From CANLBN01 sp034111645 (lineage in GTDB: Bacteria > Pseudomonadota > Gammaproteobacteria > Pseudomonadales > Cellvibrionaceae), in the NCBI GenBank assembly GCA_034111645.1, contig JAWUWW010000011.1:62001-126000 (forward strand): a DNA stretch of 64,000 nucleotides, given 5' to 3'. Positions 34,297 through 43,241 of the stretch are shown piece by piece. Every line of letters begins with the position of its first letter. Position 1 is the first letter of the stretch. The notes beneath the pieces were generated by a model. That model was not told the origin of the DNA. It saw only the letters and a list, made by a program, of their open reading frames with translations, and did no database searches. The position numbers and the translations under genes are program-made.

Positions 34297-34340
34297 AAAA
34301 AAAGAGCGCGGATTCTATATGAATAAGCGCCCAATTTCAA
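34297..34340 (-). promoter_or_regulatory. Probable rplM promoter with GC-rich discriminator, overlapping a hairpin
   Basis: On the minus strand, TTGAAA (34340-34335) and TAGAAT (34317-34312) are separated by exactly 17 bases, followed by the discriminator CCGCGCTC and seven T residues. GC-rich discriminators are typical of ppGpp-responsive ribosomal promoters. The same stretch can fold into a hairpin (GGGCGC..GCGCTC with an ATTC/GAAT inner stem) followed by the T-run, so it might instead terminate galU read-through, or do both. Confidence 0.6.
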
Positions 34341-34458
34341 CACTATTTACATCACCATCAACTAATATTTTTTGAATTTTCAATCAAATGCTTACAATCG
34401 TTATGCACATAAACCCTACAATCTGAGATATTGTTTTGAGCAAAAAAAATAACTCACG

Positions 34459-35289
34459 CTATTTTTTATAAATATTCTCAAATACATAATTCGTAGCATC
34501 AACAAAGCCCTCGACACTTCCGCAGTCAAAGCGACGCCCTTTAAATTTATAGGCCATTACACAACCATTTTTGGCTTGTTCGAGCAATGCATCGGTTATC
34601 TGAATCTCGCCATTCTTACCGGGTTTGGTTGTTTCAATAATTTCAAAAATATCAGGCGTTAATATATATCGCCCGATAATCGCCAAATTACTCGGCGCAT
34701 CCTCAATCGATGGCTTCTCGACCATATCTGTTACTTGAAATAGGTTTTCTTTGATTCTATCGCCTGCAATCACACCAAATTTACTCACTTGGTCTTCTGG
34801 CACCTCTTGAATCGCTACAATACTACAGCGAAATTGCTTATATAATTTAACCATTTGGGTCAGCACGCCATCTTCACCTGGATCAGTCAGACAGAGATCA
34901 TCGGATAAAACAACTCCAAAAGGCTCGTCGCCTATTAGCCGCCGGCCATTGAGAATAGCATCGCCCAAACCTTTCATTGATGTTTGACGCGTAAATGAAA
35001 ACTGGCCTTTATCCATTACTTCACGAATACTCGTCAAGTATTCTTCTTTATTGGTTCCTGCAATTTCACGCTCAAGCTCGTAATTAAGATCAAAATGATC
35101 ACTGATTGCTCGCTTGCCCCGACCCGTTACAAAACCAATTTCTGACAAACCAGCCGCTATAGATTCCTCAACACCATATTGCACTAAAGGCTTATTTACG
35201 ATTGGTAACATCTCTTTAGGCATCGATTTAGTTGCTGGCAAAAAGCGTGTACCATATCCCGCAACAGGAAATAAACATTTTTTAATCAT
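34459..35289 (-). CDS. galU: UTP-glucose-1-phosphate uridylyltransferase GalU
   Basis: Makes UDP-glucose for envelope polysaccharides. The 276-residue protein has the nucleotidyltransferase signature PVAGYGTRFLPATKSMPKEML near residue 8, then VLSDDLC and EKP motifs; the lysine-containing GRRFDCG segment is near the C-terminus. The start is ATG 35289, with AAGGAAC about 8 bases upstream; a TTG six bases earlier is less likely. It is a single gene. The 190 bases between its stop and rplM hold the promoter/hairpin described separately. Confidence 0.96.
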   Translation of the reverse strand: MIKKCLFPVAGYGTRFLPATKSMPKEMLPIVNKPLVQYGVEESIAAGLSEIGFVTGRGKRAISDHFDLNYELEREIAGTNKEEYLTSIREVMDKGQFSFTRQTSMKGLGDAILNGRRLIGDEPFGVVLSDDLCLTDPGEDGVLTQMVKLYKQFRCSIVAIQEVPEDQVSKFGVIAGDRIKENLFQVTDMVEKPSIEDAPSNLAIIGRYILTPDIFEIIETTKPGKNGEIQITDALLEQAKNGCVMAYKFKGRRFDCGSVEGFVDATNYVFENIYKK

Positions 35290-35359
35290 GTACAAAGTTC
35301 CTTCGTTTTGATGATAACAATAAAATAAAAATTAAATCTAAAGAGCACAATAACACAAA

Positions 35360-35494
35360 ATGCTTGCCAAGATTATTAGCGCCGAACTCTATAACCCAAA
35401 GGTAGAACTAGACATAGACGTGCCAACAGGTAAAATACACGCCTTTCGGGTTTTAATTAATGTATGTTTTACTGCCTACCCCGATCTCACATGA
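35360..35494 (+). CDS. Possible 44-residue small ORF upstream of fabA
   Basis: An ATG at 35360 opens a 44-codon frame ending TGA at 35492-35494, 12 bases before fabA and in a different frame. The peptide (begins MLAKIISAELYNP, middle VELDIDVPTGKIHAF) has a balanced, protein-like composition unlike the AT-rich non-coding DNA around it. No clear ribosome site precedes it and I do not recognise a family. It could be a small gene, a leader peptide or the remnant of a larger gene. Confidence 0.3.
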   Translation: MLAKIISAELYNPKVELDIDVPTGKIHAFRVLINVCFTAYPDLT

Positions 35495-35506
35495 TGGATG
35501 CCATAA

Positions 35507-36031
35507 ATGCAATCTTTTGAACCTAAGAATTCCTACTCTAAAGAAGACCTTATTCTCTGCGGAGAAGGTAAATTGTTCGGCCCGGGAAATGCTCAACTAC
35601 CTCTTCCCAATATGTTAATGTTAGATAGAGTCGCTCATATATCTAAATCGGGTGGGGAGTATGACAAAGGTGAGATTATCGCCGAGCTCGACATAACACC
35701 CGACTTATGGTTTTTTGACTGTCATTTTCCAGGAGATCCCGTAATGCCAGGCTGTTTAGGCTTAGATGCCATGTGGCAACTCGTTGGTTTTTTCTTAGGC
35801 TGGAAAGGTAATCAGGGACGCGGTCGTGCCCTAGGGTCAGGTGAGGTTAAATTTACCGGCCAAATATTGCCAACAGCAAAAAAAGTCACTTACCACATCA
35901 ATTTAAAACGTGTTATCGAGCGAAAATTAATAATGGGTATAGCCGATGGTCGAGTGTCGGTTGACGGAAAAGATATTTATTTTGCCAAAGATCTTCGCGT
36001 TGGGCTTTTCTCAAACACCGATGCGTTTTAG
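35507..36031 (+). CDS. fabA: 3-hydroxydecanoyl-ACP dehydratase/isomerase FabA
   Basis: Introduces the cis double bond for unsaturated fatty acids at the C10 stage. The 174-residue protein shows the hot-dog fold motifs LPLPNMLMLDRV, the active-site histidine in FFDCHFPGDPVMPGCLGLDA (His near 74, Asp near 88) and GSGEVKFTGQILP. It is paired with fabB 110 bases downstream, as in other gammaproteobacteria that use the FabA/FabB route. Confidence 0.97.
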   Translation: MQSFEPKNSYSKEDLILCGEGKLFGPGNAQLPLPNMLMLDRVAHISKSGGEYDKGEIIAELDITPDLWFFDCHFPGDPVMPGCLGLDAMWQLVGFFLGWKGNQGRGRALGSGEVKFTGQILPTAKKVTYHINLKRVIERKLIMGIADGRVSVDGKDIYFAKDLRVGLFSNTDAF

Positions 36032-36141
36032 ACTATCCATAGACATTTAATGGATAGTGTAGTTAATTCTTAATGAATGTACTTTACATTTACCAAAGAA
36101 AGAAAGTTAAATTAAAACAAAAGAACTCTTCGAGGTGCTTT

Positions 36142-37356
36142 ATGAAGCGAGTGGTTGTCACTGGCATGGGAATCGTTTCCTGCTTAGGAAATGATAAAAC
36201 TAAGGTTTTAGAAGCCTTAAAACAGGGTAATTCCGGTATTCGTTTTAAAGAAGAATATAAAGAGATGGGCTTACGCAGTCACGTCGCAGGCAGCGTAGAT
36301 ATTAATTTAGCGGATCACATTGACCGTAAAACGTTACGCTTCATGGGCGATGCCGCTGCTTTCGCTCATATATCAATGGAACAGGCAATTGAAGACTCAG
36401 GCCTTACTCCTGAGCAAGTATCCAACGAGCGCACCGGTATTATCATGGGCTCTGGTGGCGCCTCATCAAACAACCAGGTTCAAGCCGCCGATATATTACG
36501 CTCAAAAGGCGTTAAGCGTATAGGACCTTATAGAGTTACTCAAACCATGGGCAGCACTGTATCAGCCTGCCTTGCAACCCCCTTTAAGATAAAAGGCGTT
36601 AACTACTCAATATCTTCTGCATGTGCAACAAGTGCTCATTGTATTGGTAATGCTATGGAGCTTATTCAACTTGGCAAACAAGATGTTATTTTTGCCGGTG
36701 GCGGAGAAGAAGAGCATTGGTCGCTGACATGCTTATTTGATGCTATGGGAGCCTTATCGACCAGTTATAATGACACTCCAGACAAAGCTTCTCGCGCCTA
36801 CGATGCCGCTCGCGATGGATTTGTTATAGCCGGTGGCGGTGGTTGCCTAGTAATGGAAGAGTACGAGCATGCTAAAGCGCGTGGTGCAAAAATTTATGGC
36901 GAGCTAGTTGGCTATGGAGCTACATCTGACGGTTACGATATGGTTGCCCCTTCGGGAGAAGGTGCTGCACGCTGTATTCGCCAAGCACTTCAAAATGTAA
37001 AGGGATCTATTGATTACATTAATGCACATGGCACCAGCACGCTTGTTGGCGATATCGCTGAACTAAAAGCAATCAAAGCTGTTTTTGGTGACAACATCCC
37101 CACCATTAGCTCTACGAAATCTTTAACGGGTCATTCACTAGGAGCAACTGGCGCGCAAGAAGCTATTTACTCATTATTAATGATGGAAAATAATTTTATT
37201 TGTGGGTCTGCTAATATCGACTGTCTCGATGAAGCAGCCGCGAATGTACCTATCATATCCGAAAATCAAGACCGAGAAATTAATCGCGTCTTATCAAATA
37301 GTTTTGGCTTTGGCGGCACAAATGCTTGCCTTGTATTTGAAAAGTTTACCGGTTAG
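36142..37356 (+). CDS. fabB: 3-oxoacyl-ACP synthase I FabB
   Basis: Elongates unsaturated acyl chains (KAS I). The 404-residue protein starts at ATG 36142 (MKRVVVTGMGIVSCLG), 6 bases after GAGGTG; the longer open frame upstream is not conserved-looking. The active-site Cys is in ISSACATSAHCIG near residue 163, with catalytic histidines in AHGTST (near 298) and LTGHSLGATGA (near 333), followed by the FGFGGTNA C-terminal loop. Confidence 0.97.
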   Translation: MKRVVVTGMGIVSCLGNDKTKVLEALKQGNSGIRFKEEYKEMGLRSHVAGSVDINLADHIDRKTLRFMGDAAAFAHISMEQAIEDSGLTPEQVSNERTGIIMGSGGASSNNQVQAADILRSKGVKRIGPYRVTQTMGSTVSACLATPFKIKGVNYSISSACATSAHCIGNAMELIQLGKQDVIFAGGGEEEHWSLTCLFDAMGALSTSYNDTPDKASRAYDAARDGFVIAGGGGCLVMEEYEHAKARGAKIYGELVGYGATSDGYDMVAPSGEGAARCIRQALQNVKGSIDYINAHGTSTLVGDIAELKAIKAVFGDNIPTISSTKSLTGHSLGATGAQEAIYSLLMMENNFICGSANIDCLDEAAANVPIISENQDREINRVLSNSFGFGGTNACLVFEKFTG

Positions 37357-37382
37357 TTTTAAGTAAGATAATTTAAATTGAT

Positions 37383-37417
37383 AAAGCCTCATGAAATTCA
37401 TGGGGCTTTAATTTTTT
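37383..37417 (+). terminator. Intrinsic terminator of fabAB
   Basis: AAAGCCTCATGAA pairs with TTCATGGGGCTTT (one G-T wobble) around a very short loop, then AATTTTTTG follows. It is 26 bases after the fabB stop. Confidence 0.92.
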
Positions 37418-37581
37418 GTTTGTTTATCTTTACACGATCAATTAAATTACTTTAAACGTCACCTTCCAACTACTGTCAACGCATTTTCAGAAACCTTTTA
37501 AAAAACTTTAATAGCCTTCAGTCTTTTCAGAAAATCCTAAAAAATTAACTCCTAGATAAAAAAGCTTACTAACCATATTGA

Positions 37582-39012
37582 TCAATGGCAGCTGTAATCC
37601 TGCTCGTGACTATTTTTCTTTTTAAGTCGCTTACTTAATGCGGGCTGAGAAATACCTAGCATTCTTGCAGCCAATGACTGGTTATGTCCTGCTCTCTTCA
37701 TCGCTTCATCAATTAAATAACTATCCATTTCATTAAGAGATGGTAGAGATTGATCTGGATGAAATGAAACCGTCTGCTCAGGCAAATTTACCGGTTTTTT
37801 CAAGTCAGCATCAATCACACTTCTGAAGACCTCCATAGATAACAAACGAGATTTATGGCGACTCACCGCGTCATAAATCATCGATTTCAATTCACGCACA
37901 TTACCTGGAAAAGTATAGTTACTTAGTAAAAATGGAAGCTCTGGCGGATAATTAGGAGTTGGCTTTTTGAGCTCCTTGGCCGCTTTCTCAATAAAATAAT
38001 CCAACAATAAAGGTACATCTTCTTTACGTGATCGCAGTGGCGGTAATTTAATACGATGCGTACATAAACGATAATATAAATCTTTACGAAAAGATCCATC
38101 CTGCAAGCGGTTGTCTAATTGCTGATGTGTTGCTGCAATTACTCGAGCACGCGAGCGCTTGGGTACGTCAACGCCTAAAGGGTGATATTCACCTTCTTGT
38201 AATAATCTAAGTAATTTAACCTGTGAGCTTTGACTAAGATCGCCTATTTCATCTAAAAACAAAGTGCCATTTGCGGCCTGCTCGACAAGACCTTTACGAT
38301 CACTAGCAGCATTGCTAAAAGCACCTTGCTGGTGACCAAATAATGTGTCAATAAACGTAAAGTCATCAAGACCTGCAACATTCACCGTTACTAAGGGGCC
38401 TTGGCGCTGACTAGCTTTATGGCAAGCTTTTGCTATTAACTCTTTGCCAGTTCCACTTTCACCGGTAATAAGTATCGGCTGCATACTCGCTGAGATCGAT
38501 TCTACATAATGAAAAACTGCATTGATTGACTTATCCTTTGATATAAAAGATTCAAAAATTTCTGGATGATCAAGACTGTCACTCAAAATACGCTGCTGCA
38601 AAGAGCTATTTTGTCGCCGCATAAGTTGCATGAGTATGGCTCGCCTTACCCCTTCAACAAGACGATCTTCTTCTGTTGTCTTTACAAAATAATCAAAGGC
38701 CCCTGCTTTTAAGGCTGATACAGCAGCTTCTGCATTGTTCAAACCGCTGATAATAATGACTGCCACTTCTGGGTATTGCTCACCTATTTCTTTTAACAAT
38801 TCTAAACCTGAAACATGAGGCATCGTTAAATCTAGCAATACCACGCCCAAATAATTACTCGCAAGAAAATTCATCGCCTCACGACTATCATCACAAGTTA
38901 TAATATTATTAAAATCACCTTTTCGCTCTAGCAACAAACGTAAGCTTCTCAGATAAGAGACTTCATCATCAATTAATAAAATTGAAAATTCTGGATACAG
39001 GGTCTCACTCAT
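37582..39012 (-). CDS. NtrC-family response regulator with atypical GAFTGA loop
   Basis: A 476-residue regulator. The receiver domain (1-125) has phospho-acceptor Asp61 (LLDLTMP) and conserved Lys111. The AAA+ domain (about 155-395) has Walker A GESGTGKE (184-191) and Walker B LFLDEIGD (251-258). A Fis-type helix-turn-helix lies at the C-terminus (SLAARMLGISQPALSKRLKKK). The sigma54-contact loop, normally GAFTGA, reads GAFSNA (230-235). Conservative S for T may still work with sigma54, but this needs testing. Its gene follows the sensor kinase gene by 114 bases, so the two form a pair. Target genes are unknown. Confidence 0.92.
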   Translation of the reverse strand: MSETLYPEFSILLIDDEVSYLRSLRLLLERKGDFNNIITCDDSREAMNFLASNYLGVVLLDLTMPHVSGLELLKEIGEQYPEVAVIIISGLNNAEAAVSALKAGAFDYFVKTTEEDRLVEGVRRAILMQLMRRQNSSLQQRILSDSLDHPEIFESFISKDKSINAVFHYVESISASMQPILITGESGTGKELIAKACHKASQRQGPLVTVNVAGLDDFTFIDTLFGHQQGAFSNAASDRKGLVEQAANGTLFLDEIGDLSQSSQVKLLRLLQEGEYHPLGVDVPKRSRARVIAATHQQLDNRLQDGSFRKDLYYRLCTHRIKLPPLRSRKEDVPLLLDYFIEKAAKELKKPTPNYPPELPFLLSNYTFPGNVRELKSMIYDAVSRHKSRLLSMEVFRSVIDADLKKPVNLPEQTVSFHPDQSLPSLNEMDSYLIDEAMKRAGHNQSLAARMLGISQPALSKRLKKKNSHEQDYSCH

Positions 39013-39126
39013 AACTATCTCACACTATTTTATTGTAGTTTTTATATTATTTTTTGTGTTTGTTTGTATTCAGTTTTTTTATTATATTTTTTATTTTACG
39101 AAACCTCTTTATTGGTTTTTTTATTA

Positions 39127-40815
39127 TTAAAGTTTCTTTACACCTATCAAAGGCAATTCTAAAATAACTTCAGTGCCTATATCTTTTTGGGAGTTAAAAA
39201 TTAATTTCCCACCATAGGCGCTAGCAATAGCAGAAGATATTGACAATCCTAATCCTGTTCCCCCATGGGCACGCTTAGTCGTAAAAAACGGATCTGTTAG
39301 GCGCTTAACATTGCTCTCATCAATACCTGAGCCCTCATCAATAACAGAGATCTTTATTTTTTTCTGTTGCTTATCATAACTTGTCAGCACTGATACTTGT
39401 TGGTTAACATCGGTTAATGCTTGGCAGGCATTTAAAATAAGGTTAATCATAATCTGCTCTATTCTTTGTGCATTGACACTTATAACAGGTAAACTTTTTT
39501 CATAGTTTACAACAAAATTATGTGTTGATTTACGTATTTGAGTACCTACTAATCGAATCGCTGTTGCGACAACATCGTTAATATTTAATGGAACATCATT
39601 GTCAAGATCATCATGCCGCGCAAAATCTTTTAAATCTTCGACAATATGTTTGATGCGAGTTGCTCCCCCCGTCATTTCATCTAGAATTATAGGCAGCTCA
39701 TCTTTAAGGCGAGAATACTTTAAACCTGCCATCGAAAAATCACCGAATTCTTGATAGTGTTTTTCTAATATCGTATTCGAGTCTCGCCAGGCATCTTTTA
39801 ATAAGGGCAAATTTAATAATAAAGTACCCGTAGGATTATTAATTTCATGGGCAACTCCAGTGACTAAAACCCCTAGCGAGGCCATTTTATCTGCCTGAAT
39901 TAATTGCAATTGATTCTCGTGCAATTCGGCTGTGCGCTTATCAACTTGTTTTTTTAAGGTCCGATTCCAAATGACAACAGCGGCTGTAATCAATAACAAG
40001 AAAAAGGAAATATATATTGCCCACAACCCATATTTTTGCCACGCTTGCGAACTTTCTTGCTCAAGTACACCAAGCCATTTGTTATAAATTGCTTGCTGTC
40101 TTCCGGTATTTTTTAATATAGCTAAACCTTCACTAAACTCAGCTACTAATGATTCGTTACCTTTTAGAACACCATAACCATAGCGCTGAGACGTAAAAGG
40201 CTTGCCCACTAATTCAAGATTGGTCAAACCAAATTCTTTACCTAAATACAAACCGGGTAAATTAGCAACTAGGGCATAATCATTTTGCCCTGATGATAAC
40301 AGGCGCAAGGCTTCTACATGCGTAGTGACTGGATGAATAATTGCACCCACATTATTTTGCAATAGGTATTCATACATAATACTTTTATTTTGCACCATCA
40401 CAGCTTTGCCCTTAAGGCCCTCTAAGCCATTAGGTGCTTCACCACCAATGCGTGCAAAAACTGAGTGATGAATAATCGCATGAGGCGAGCTAAAGGAAAG
40501 AGTTTTACTGCGCTCTTCAGAGGCGACAATACCTTGTAAAATATCGACTTGACCATTTTTTAATGCGCCGAGCATGACATCCCATTCACCAAGACGGATA
40601 TCAACTTTTATACCCATAACATCAGCTATAGCATGTGTCATTTCGACATTATAACCCGCGGGCTGACCATCCTTGTCGAGGTATTCATAGGGAGGAAAAT
40701 TAGAGTCACCCCCAACAATCACAATTCGGTTAGGAGATGACCAGCTATCTGCATGAACGTGAAGCGCGTGCAGAAACATCAAGATACAAATAAATAGGCG
40801 ATAAATTAGTGACAT
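39127..40815 (-). CDS. Sensor histidine kinase with periplasmic SBP_bac_3 sensor domain
   Basis: A 562-residue membrane kinase: signal peptide (1-22), a solute-binding type 3 domain in the periplasm (about 30-252; PPYEYLDKDGQPAGYNVEM), one membrane helix (264-284), HisKA with phospho-acceptor His323 in VTGVAHEINNPTG, and HATPase_c with N box (ILNACQAL), DEGSGID and GGTGLGLSI. The binding-protein fold suggests direct sensing of an amino-acid-like ligand. It is the cognate partner of the downstream NtrC-like regulator. Confidence 0.93.
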   Translation of the reverse strand: MSLIYRLFICILMFLHALHVHADSWSSPNRIVIVGGDSNFPPYEYLDKDGQPAGYNVEMTHAIADVMGIKVDIRLGEWDVMLGALKNGQVDILQGIVASEERSKTLSFSSPHAIIHHSVFARIGGEAPNGLEGLKGKAVMVQNKSIMYEYLLQNNVGAIIHPVTTHVEALRLLSSGQNDYALVANLPGLYLGKEFGLTNLELVGKPFTSQRYGYGVLKGNESLVAEFSEGLAILKNTGRQQAIYNKWLGVLEQESSQAWQKYGLWAIYISFFLLLITAAVVIWNRTLKKQVDKRTAELHENQLQLIQADKMASLGVLVTGVAHEINNPTGTLLLNLPLLKDAWRDSNTILEKHYQEFGDFSMAGLKYSRLKDELPIILDEMTGGATRIKHIVEDLKDFARHDDLDNDVPLNINDVVATAIRLVGTQIRKSTHNFVVNYEKSLPVISVNAQRIEQIMINLILNACQALTDVNQQVSVLTSYDKQQKKIKISVIDEGSGIDESNVKRLTDPFFTTKRAHGGTGLGLSISSAIASAYGGKLIFNSQKDIGTEVILELPLIGVKKL

Positions 40816-40870
40816 AAATGTGATTGCGTTTAATTATTTTTTGAGGCGACTACGACTCTTAATTGAAAAA

Positions 40871-41716
40871 TTATTTGACCAATTTTAATAATATCCAATC
40901 TAGCCAACTATGAGGTAAAACTCGCTTTAAAAAACTAAATAAATAGGTAGGCACTGTAACAGGATAACGAATTTTTGGTTTAGCCGATGACAATGCATGC
41001 TCAACTCTTTTTAATACTGCATCGGGCGGCAAAGTAAAAGGATCTGTTTTACCTTTATGCGCGAGTCTTTGCATTGTTTTTTCGTAGCTTTCTTTGTGTG
41101 CGCTAGCGTCCAAAATAACTTTATTATTATAAATATGTTGCTCAAATGCTTTTTTCGCATTGGCTCGAAACTCACTCGCAATTGGACCTGGTTCTATTAT
41201 AGATACAAAAATATTTGTATTCTTTAACTCCATTCTTAAAGTGTCAAATAGGCCTTCTAAAGCAAACTTAGATGCGTTGTAAGCCCCACGCATGGGCAAG
41301 GCAACAATACCAAGCACCGAGCTGTTAATAATAACCCGACCATAACCTTGCGCTCGCATAACAGGAAGAATCAAATTGTTTAGTTGATGCCAACCAAATA
41401 CATTACATGCAAATTGTGTCTCAAGGGCTTTACGCGTTAAGTCTTCAACTGCACCGGGCTGGCCATAAGCACCATTATGAAATACGGCGTAGAGCTCTTT
41501 ATTGGTTTTTTGCATGAGCTCATTAAAGGCGTTTTCTACACTCTCGCTATCACTATAATCTAGTGCGATAGCATCAAAGCCATCGTCTTTTAAACTCTGC
41601 AGATCATCTTGAGCGCGTGCGGTGGGATAAACAACATAGCCCTTATCTCTTAATGCATAGGCAACGCAGCGTCCAATACCAGAAGAGCAACCCGTCACTA
41701 ATACTGTTTTTTTCAT
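40871..41716 (-). CDS. Short-chain dehydrogenase (SDR, retinol/17-beta-type)
   Basis: A 281-residue oxidoreductase with the cofactor motif TGCSSGIGRCVA near residue 7, HNGAYG in place of NNAG, the serine in NSSVLG and YNASKFALEGL (Tyr/Lys pair). The C-terminal extension with a hydrophobic, basic end (SFLKRVLPHSWLDWILLKLVK) may bind the membrane. The start is chosen at ATG 41716; an upstream ATG at 41746 exists because an 18-base tandem duplication copies the region before the start, so either could function. Substrate unknown; lipid or retinoid-type alcohols are known for relatives. Confidence 0.85.
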   Translation of the reverse strand: MKKTVLVTGCSSGIGRCVAYALRDKGYVVYPTARAQDDLQSLKDDGFDAIALDYSDSESVENAFNELMQKTNKELYAVFHNGAYGQPGAVEDLTRKALETQFACNVFGWHQLNNLILPVMRAQGYGRVIINSSVLGIVALPMRGAYNASKFALEGLFDTLRMELKNTNIFVSIIEPGPIASEFRANAKKAFEQHIYNNKVILDASAHKESYEKTMQRLAHKGKTDPFTLPPDAVLKRVEHALSSAKPKIRYPVTVPTYLFSFLKRVLPHSWLDWILLKLVK

Positions 41717-41752
41717 TGAAGACTCTATTTTTAATGAAGACTGCATTTTTAA
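41717..41752. repeat. 18-base tandem duplication at the SDR start
   Basis: Two adjacent copies of TGAAGACT(CT/GC)ATTTTTAA differ at two positions (41717-41734 and 41735-41752). They lie immediately before the SDR start codon. The duplication adds an in-frame alternative N-terminus of ten residues. Confidence 0.85.
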
Positions 41753-41797
41753 TTAGGGTAAAACATATTTTATGCCGACATAAATAGCTCGATAACA

Positions 41798-42100
41798 TTA
41801 AAACTTTTCTGGCCTTAACACATTAACTTCACTTGTATAAATTACCATTGCATAATCGTTATAATATTTTGCTTGTAAGTGCGCAGAAATTGACTCGGCA
41901 ACCGCATCGCCACAAATGACTTCAACACGAATACTGGCACTTGCATCCCAGCCTCCACTACGCATACCCTTACTACCTTTACCGCGCACATCCATTATGG
42001 TGTAGCCTTTGGCGCCCAATCTCTCGATATCTTTTATCAGAGATGACTCTAAAATTGATTCGGTAATAATTGTTAACAATTGTTGCTTAGATTTATTCAT
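41798..42100 (-). CDS. sbtB: SbtB-like PII family regulator of bicarbonate transport
   Basis: A 100-residue PII-like signalling protein. It shows the ferredoxin-like beta-alpha-beta pattern of the PII superfamily, the T-loop region VRGKGSKGMRSGGW near residue 40 and the YYNDYAMVIYTSEVNVLRPEKF C-terminal strand that resembles cyanobacterial SbtB. The redox CGPxGC tail of some SbtB proteins is missing. SbtB binds adenine nucleotides including cAMP and AMP and controls SbtA. It follows the sbtA gene by 202 bases on the same strand. Confidence 0.85.
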   Translation of the reverse strand: MNKSKQQLLTIITESILESSLIKDIERLGAKGYTIMDVRGKGSKGMRSGGWDASASIRVEVICGDAVAESISAHLQAKYYNDYAMVIYTSEVNVLRPEKF

Positions 42101-42302
42101 TAACTAATCTTCTCTTAATCTGACAAAACAAACTTTAATAGCTAAGGAACATCTGATCAAGTCATGGATTTTTTTTGAAGGCTAAAATAACCGTATTTTT
42201 CGTTGACAATTTCGCCAATAACTCGCTATTACCTTCAATTATCGCCTCAAATAAAATTATTTTATCTCATCAAAAATTCAACCCAGACTTAATCAGAGGC
42301 TC

Positions 42303-43241
42303 CTAATTAAAAATGCCATACACAGAACTGCTCCAGTAATAATAAATTGGAATACCGATGACAATATTAAACGGAAAGGTAATACCCAATGATGCTGTTA
42401 ACGACAATGTAGGATTCGCTTCTGGCACTGAAATTCGCATTGCCGCAGGCACCGCAATATAAGATGCACTTGCCGCCAAGGTAGCAAGAATTGCTGCTCC
42501 ACCTATCGATAAATTCAACATAAAGCCAACAAAGATACCGACCATCGAAAAAACTAATGGGGTCACCACACCAAAACAAATTAAAAACACACCGTATTTT
42601 TTTAAACTACCTAGATGAGTTGATGTAATTAAACCCATCTCTAACAAAAATAGTGCAAGTACGCCTTTAAATAAATCAACAAACAGAGGCTCTATAGATT
42701 CAACACCTTCTGGCCCTGATATCCAACCAATAATTAAACCACCGATTAATAAGATGACACCCTTTCCTAAAAAAACCTCACTTGCTATCTTGCCCCACTG
42801 AGTATCGCGCGTTAAGCCTTTGGCGAGCATAATGCCCACAAGAATGGCGGGAATTTCCAACAGCACTACAAATAGCGCAACATGCTCTTCATAAGGAATC
42901 CTATGCGCACTCATGTAAGCAATAGCAACAGCAAAAGTACCCACGCTCACCGAGCCGTAATGCGCGGCAATAGAGGCGGCATCAGCACGCTGAAATTTAC
43001 CTATAGAACGCAAAATCGGATAGACCGCTAGTGGTAGCAAAAAGCCCATTAAAATAATGGCTGCACTTTGAGGTAACAATGTTGAAAAAGGTAATTTAGA
43101 TAGCTCGACACCGCCCTTTAGGCCAATCGCAATCAATAAAATTAAGGTTATAAAATCGTAGATTTGACTAGGTAATCTGAGTGGCGAGCGCACGATACCG
43201 GCAAGCACACCAAACAGAAAAAACAAGATGATTGGATCCAT
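42303..43241 (-). CDS. sbtA: SbtA-type sodium-dependent bicarbonate transporter
   Basis: A 312-residue inner-membrane protein with about ten helices in an inverted-repeat plan. The motifs LLLIAIGLKGGVELSK near residue 35, HYGSVSVGTFAVAIAY near 93, LLEMGLITSTHLG near 200 and ASASYIAVPAAMRISVPEANP near 255 place it in the SbtA/DUF897 superfamily. Cyanobacterial SbtA imports bicarbonate with sodium. Presence next to sbtB makes this assignment stronger. No carboxysome or RuBisCO gene is nearby, so supply of anaplerotic carboxylases is the likely purpose (inference). Confidence 0.9.
   Translation of the reverse strand: MDPIILFFLFGVLAGIVRSPLRLPSQIYDFITLILLIAIGLKGGVELSKLPFSTLLPQSAAIILMGFLLPLAVYPILRSIGKFQRADAASIAAHYGSVSVGTFAVAIAYMSAHRIPYEEHVALFVVLLEIPAILVGIMLAKGLTRDTQWGKIASEVFLGKGVILLIGGLIIGWISGPEGVESIEPLFVDLFKGVLALFLLEMGLITSTHLGSLKKYGVFLICFGVVTPLVFSMVGIFVGFMLNLSIGGAAILATLAASASYIAVPAAMRISVPEANPTLSLTASLGITFPFNIVIGIPIYYYWSSSVYGIFN

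Noticed and set aside
42190..42230. TTGACA-like promoter on the plus strand in the sbtA-sbtB gap
   Set aside because: It points away from both minus-strand genes and its -10 is poor, so it is probably chance.
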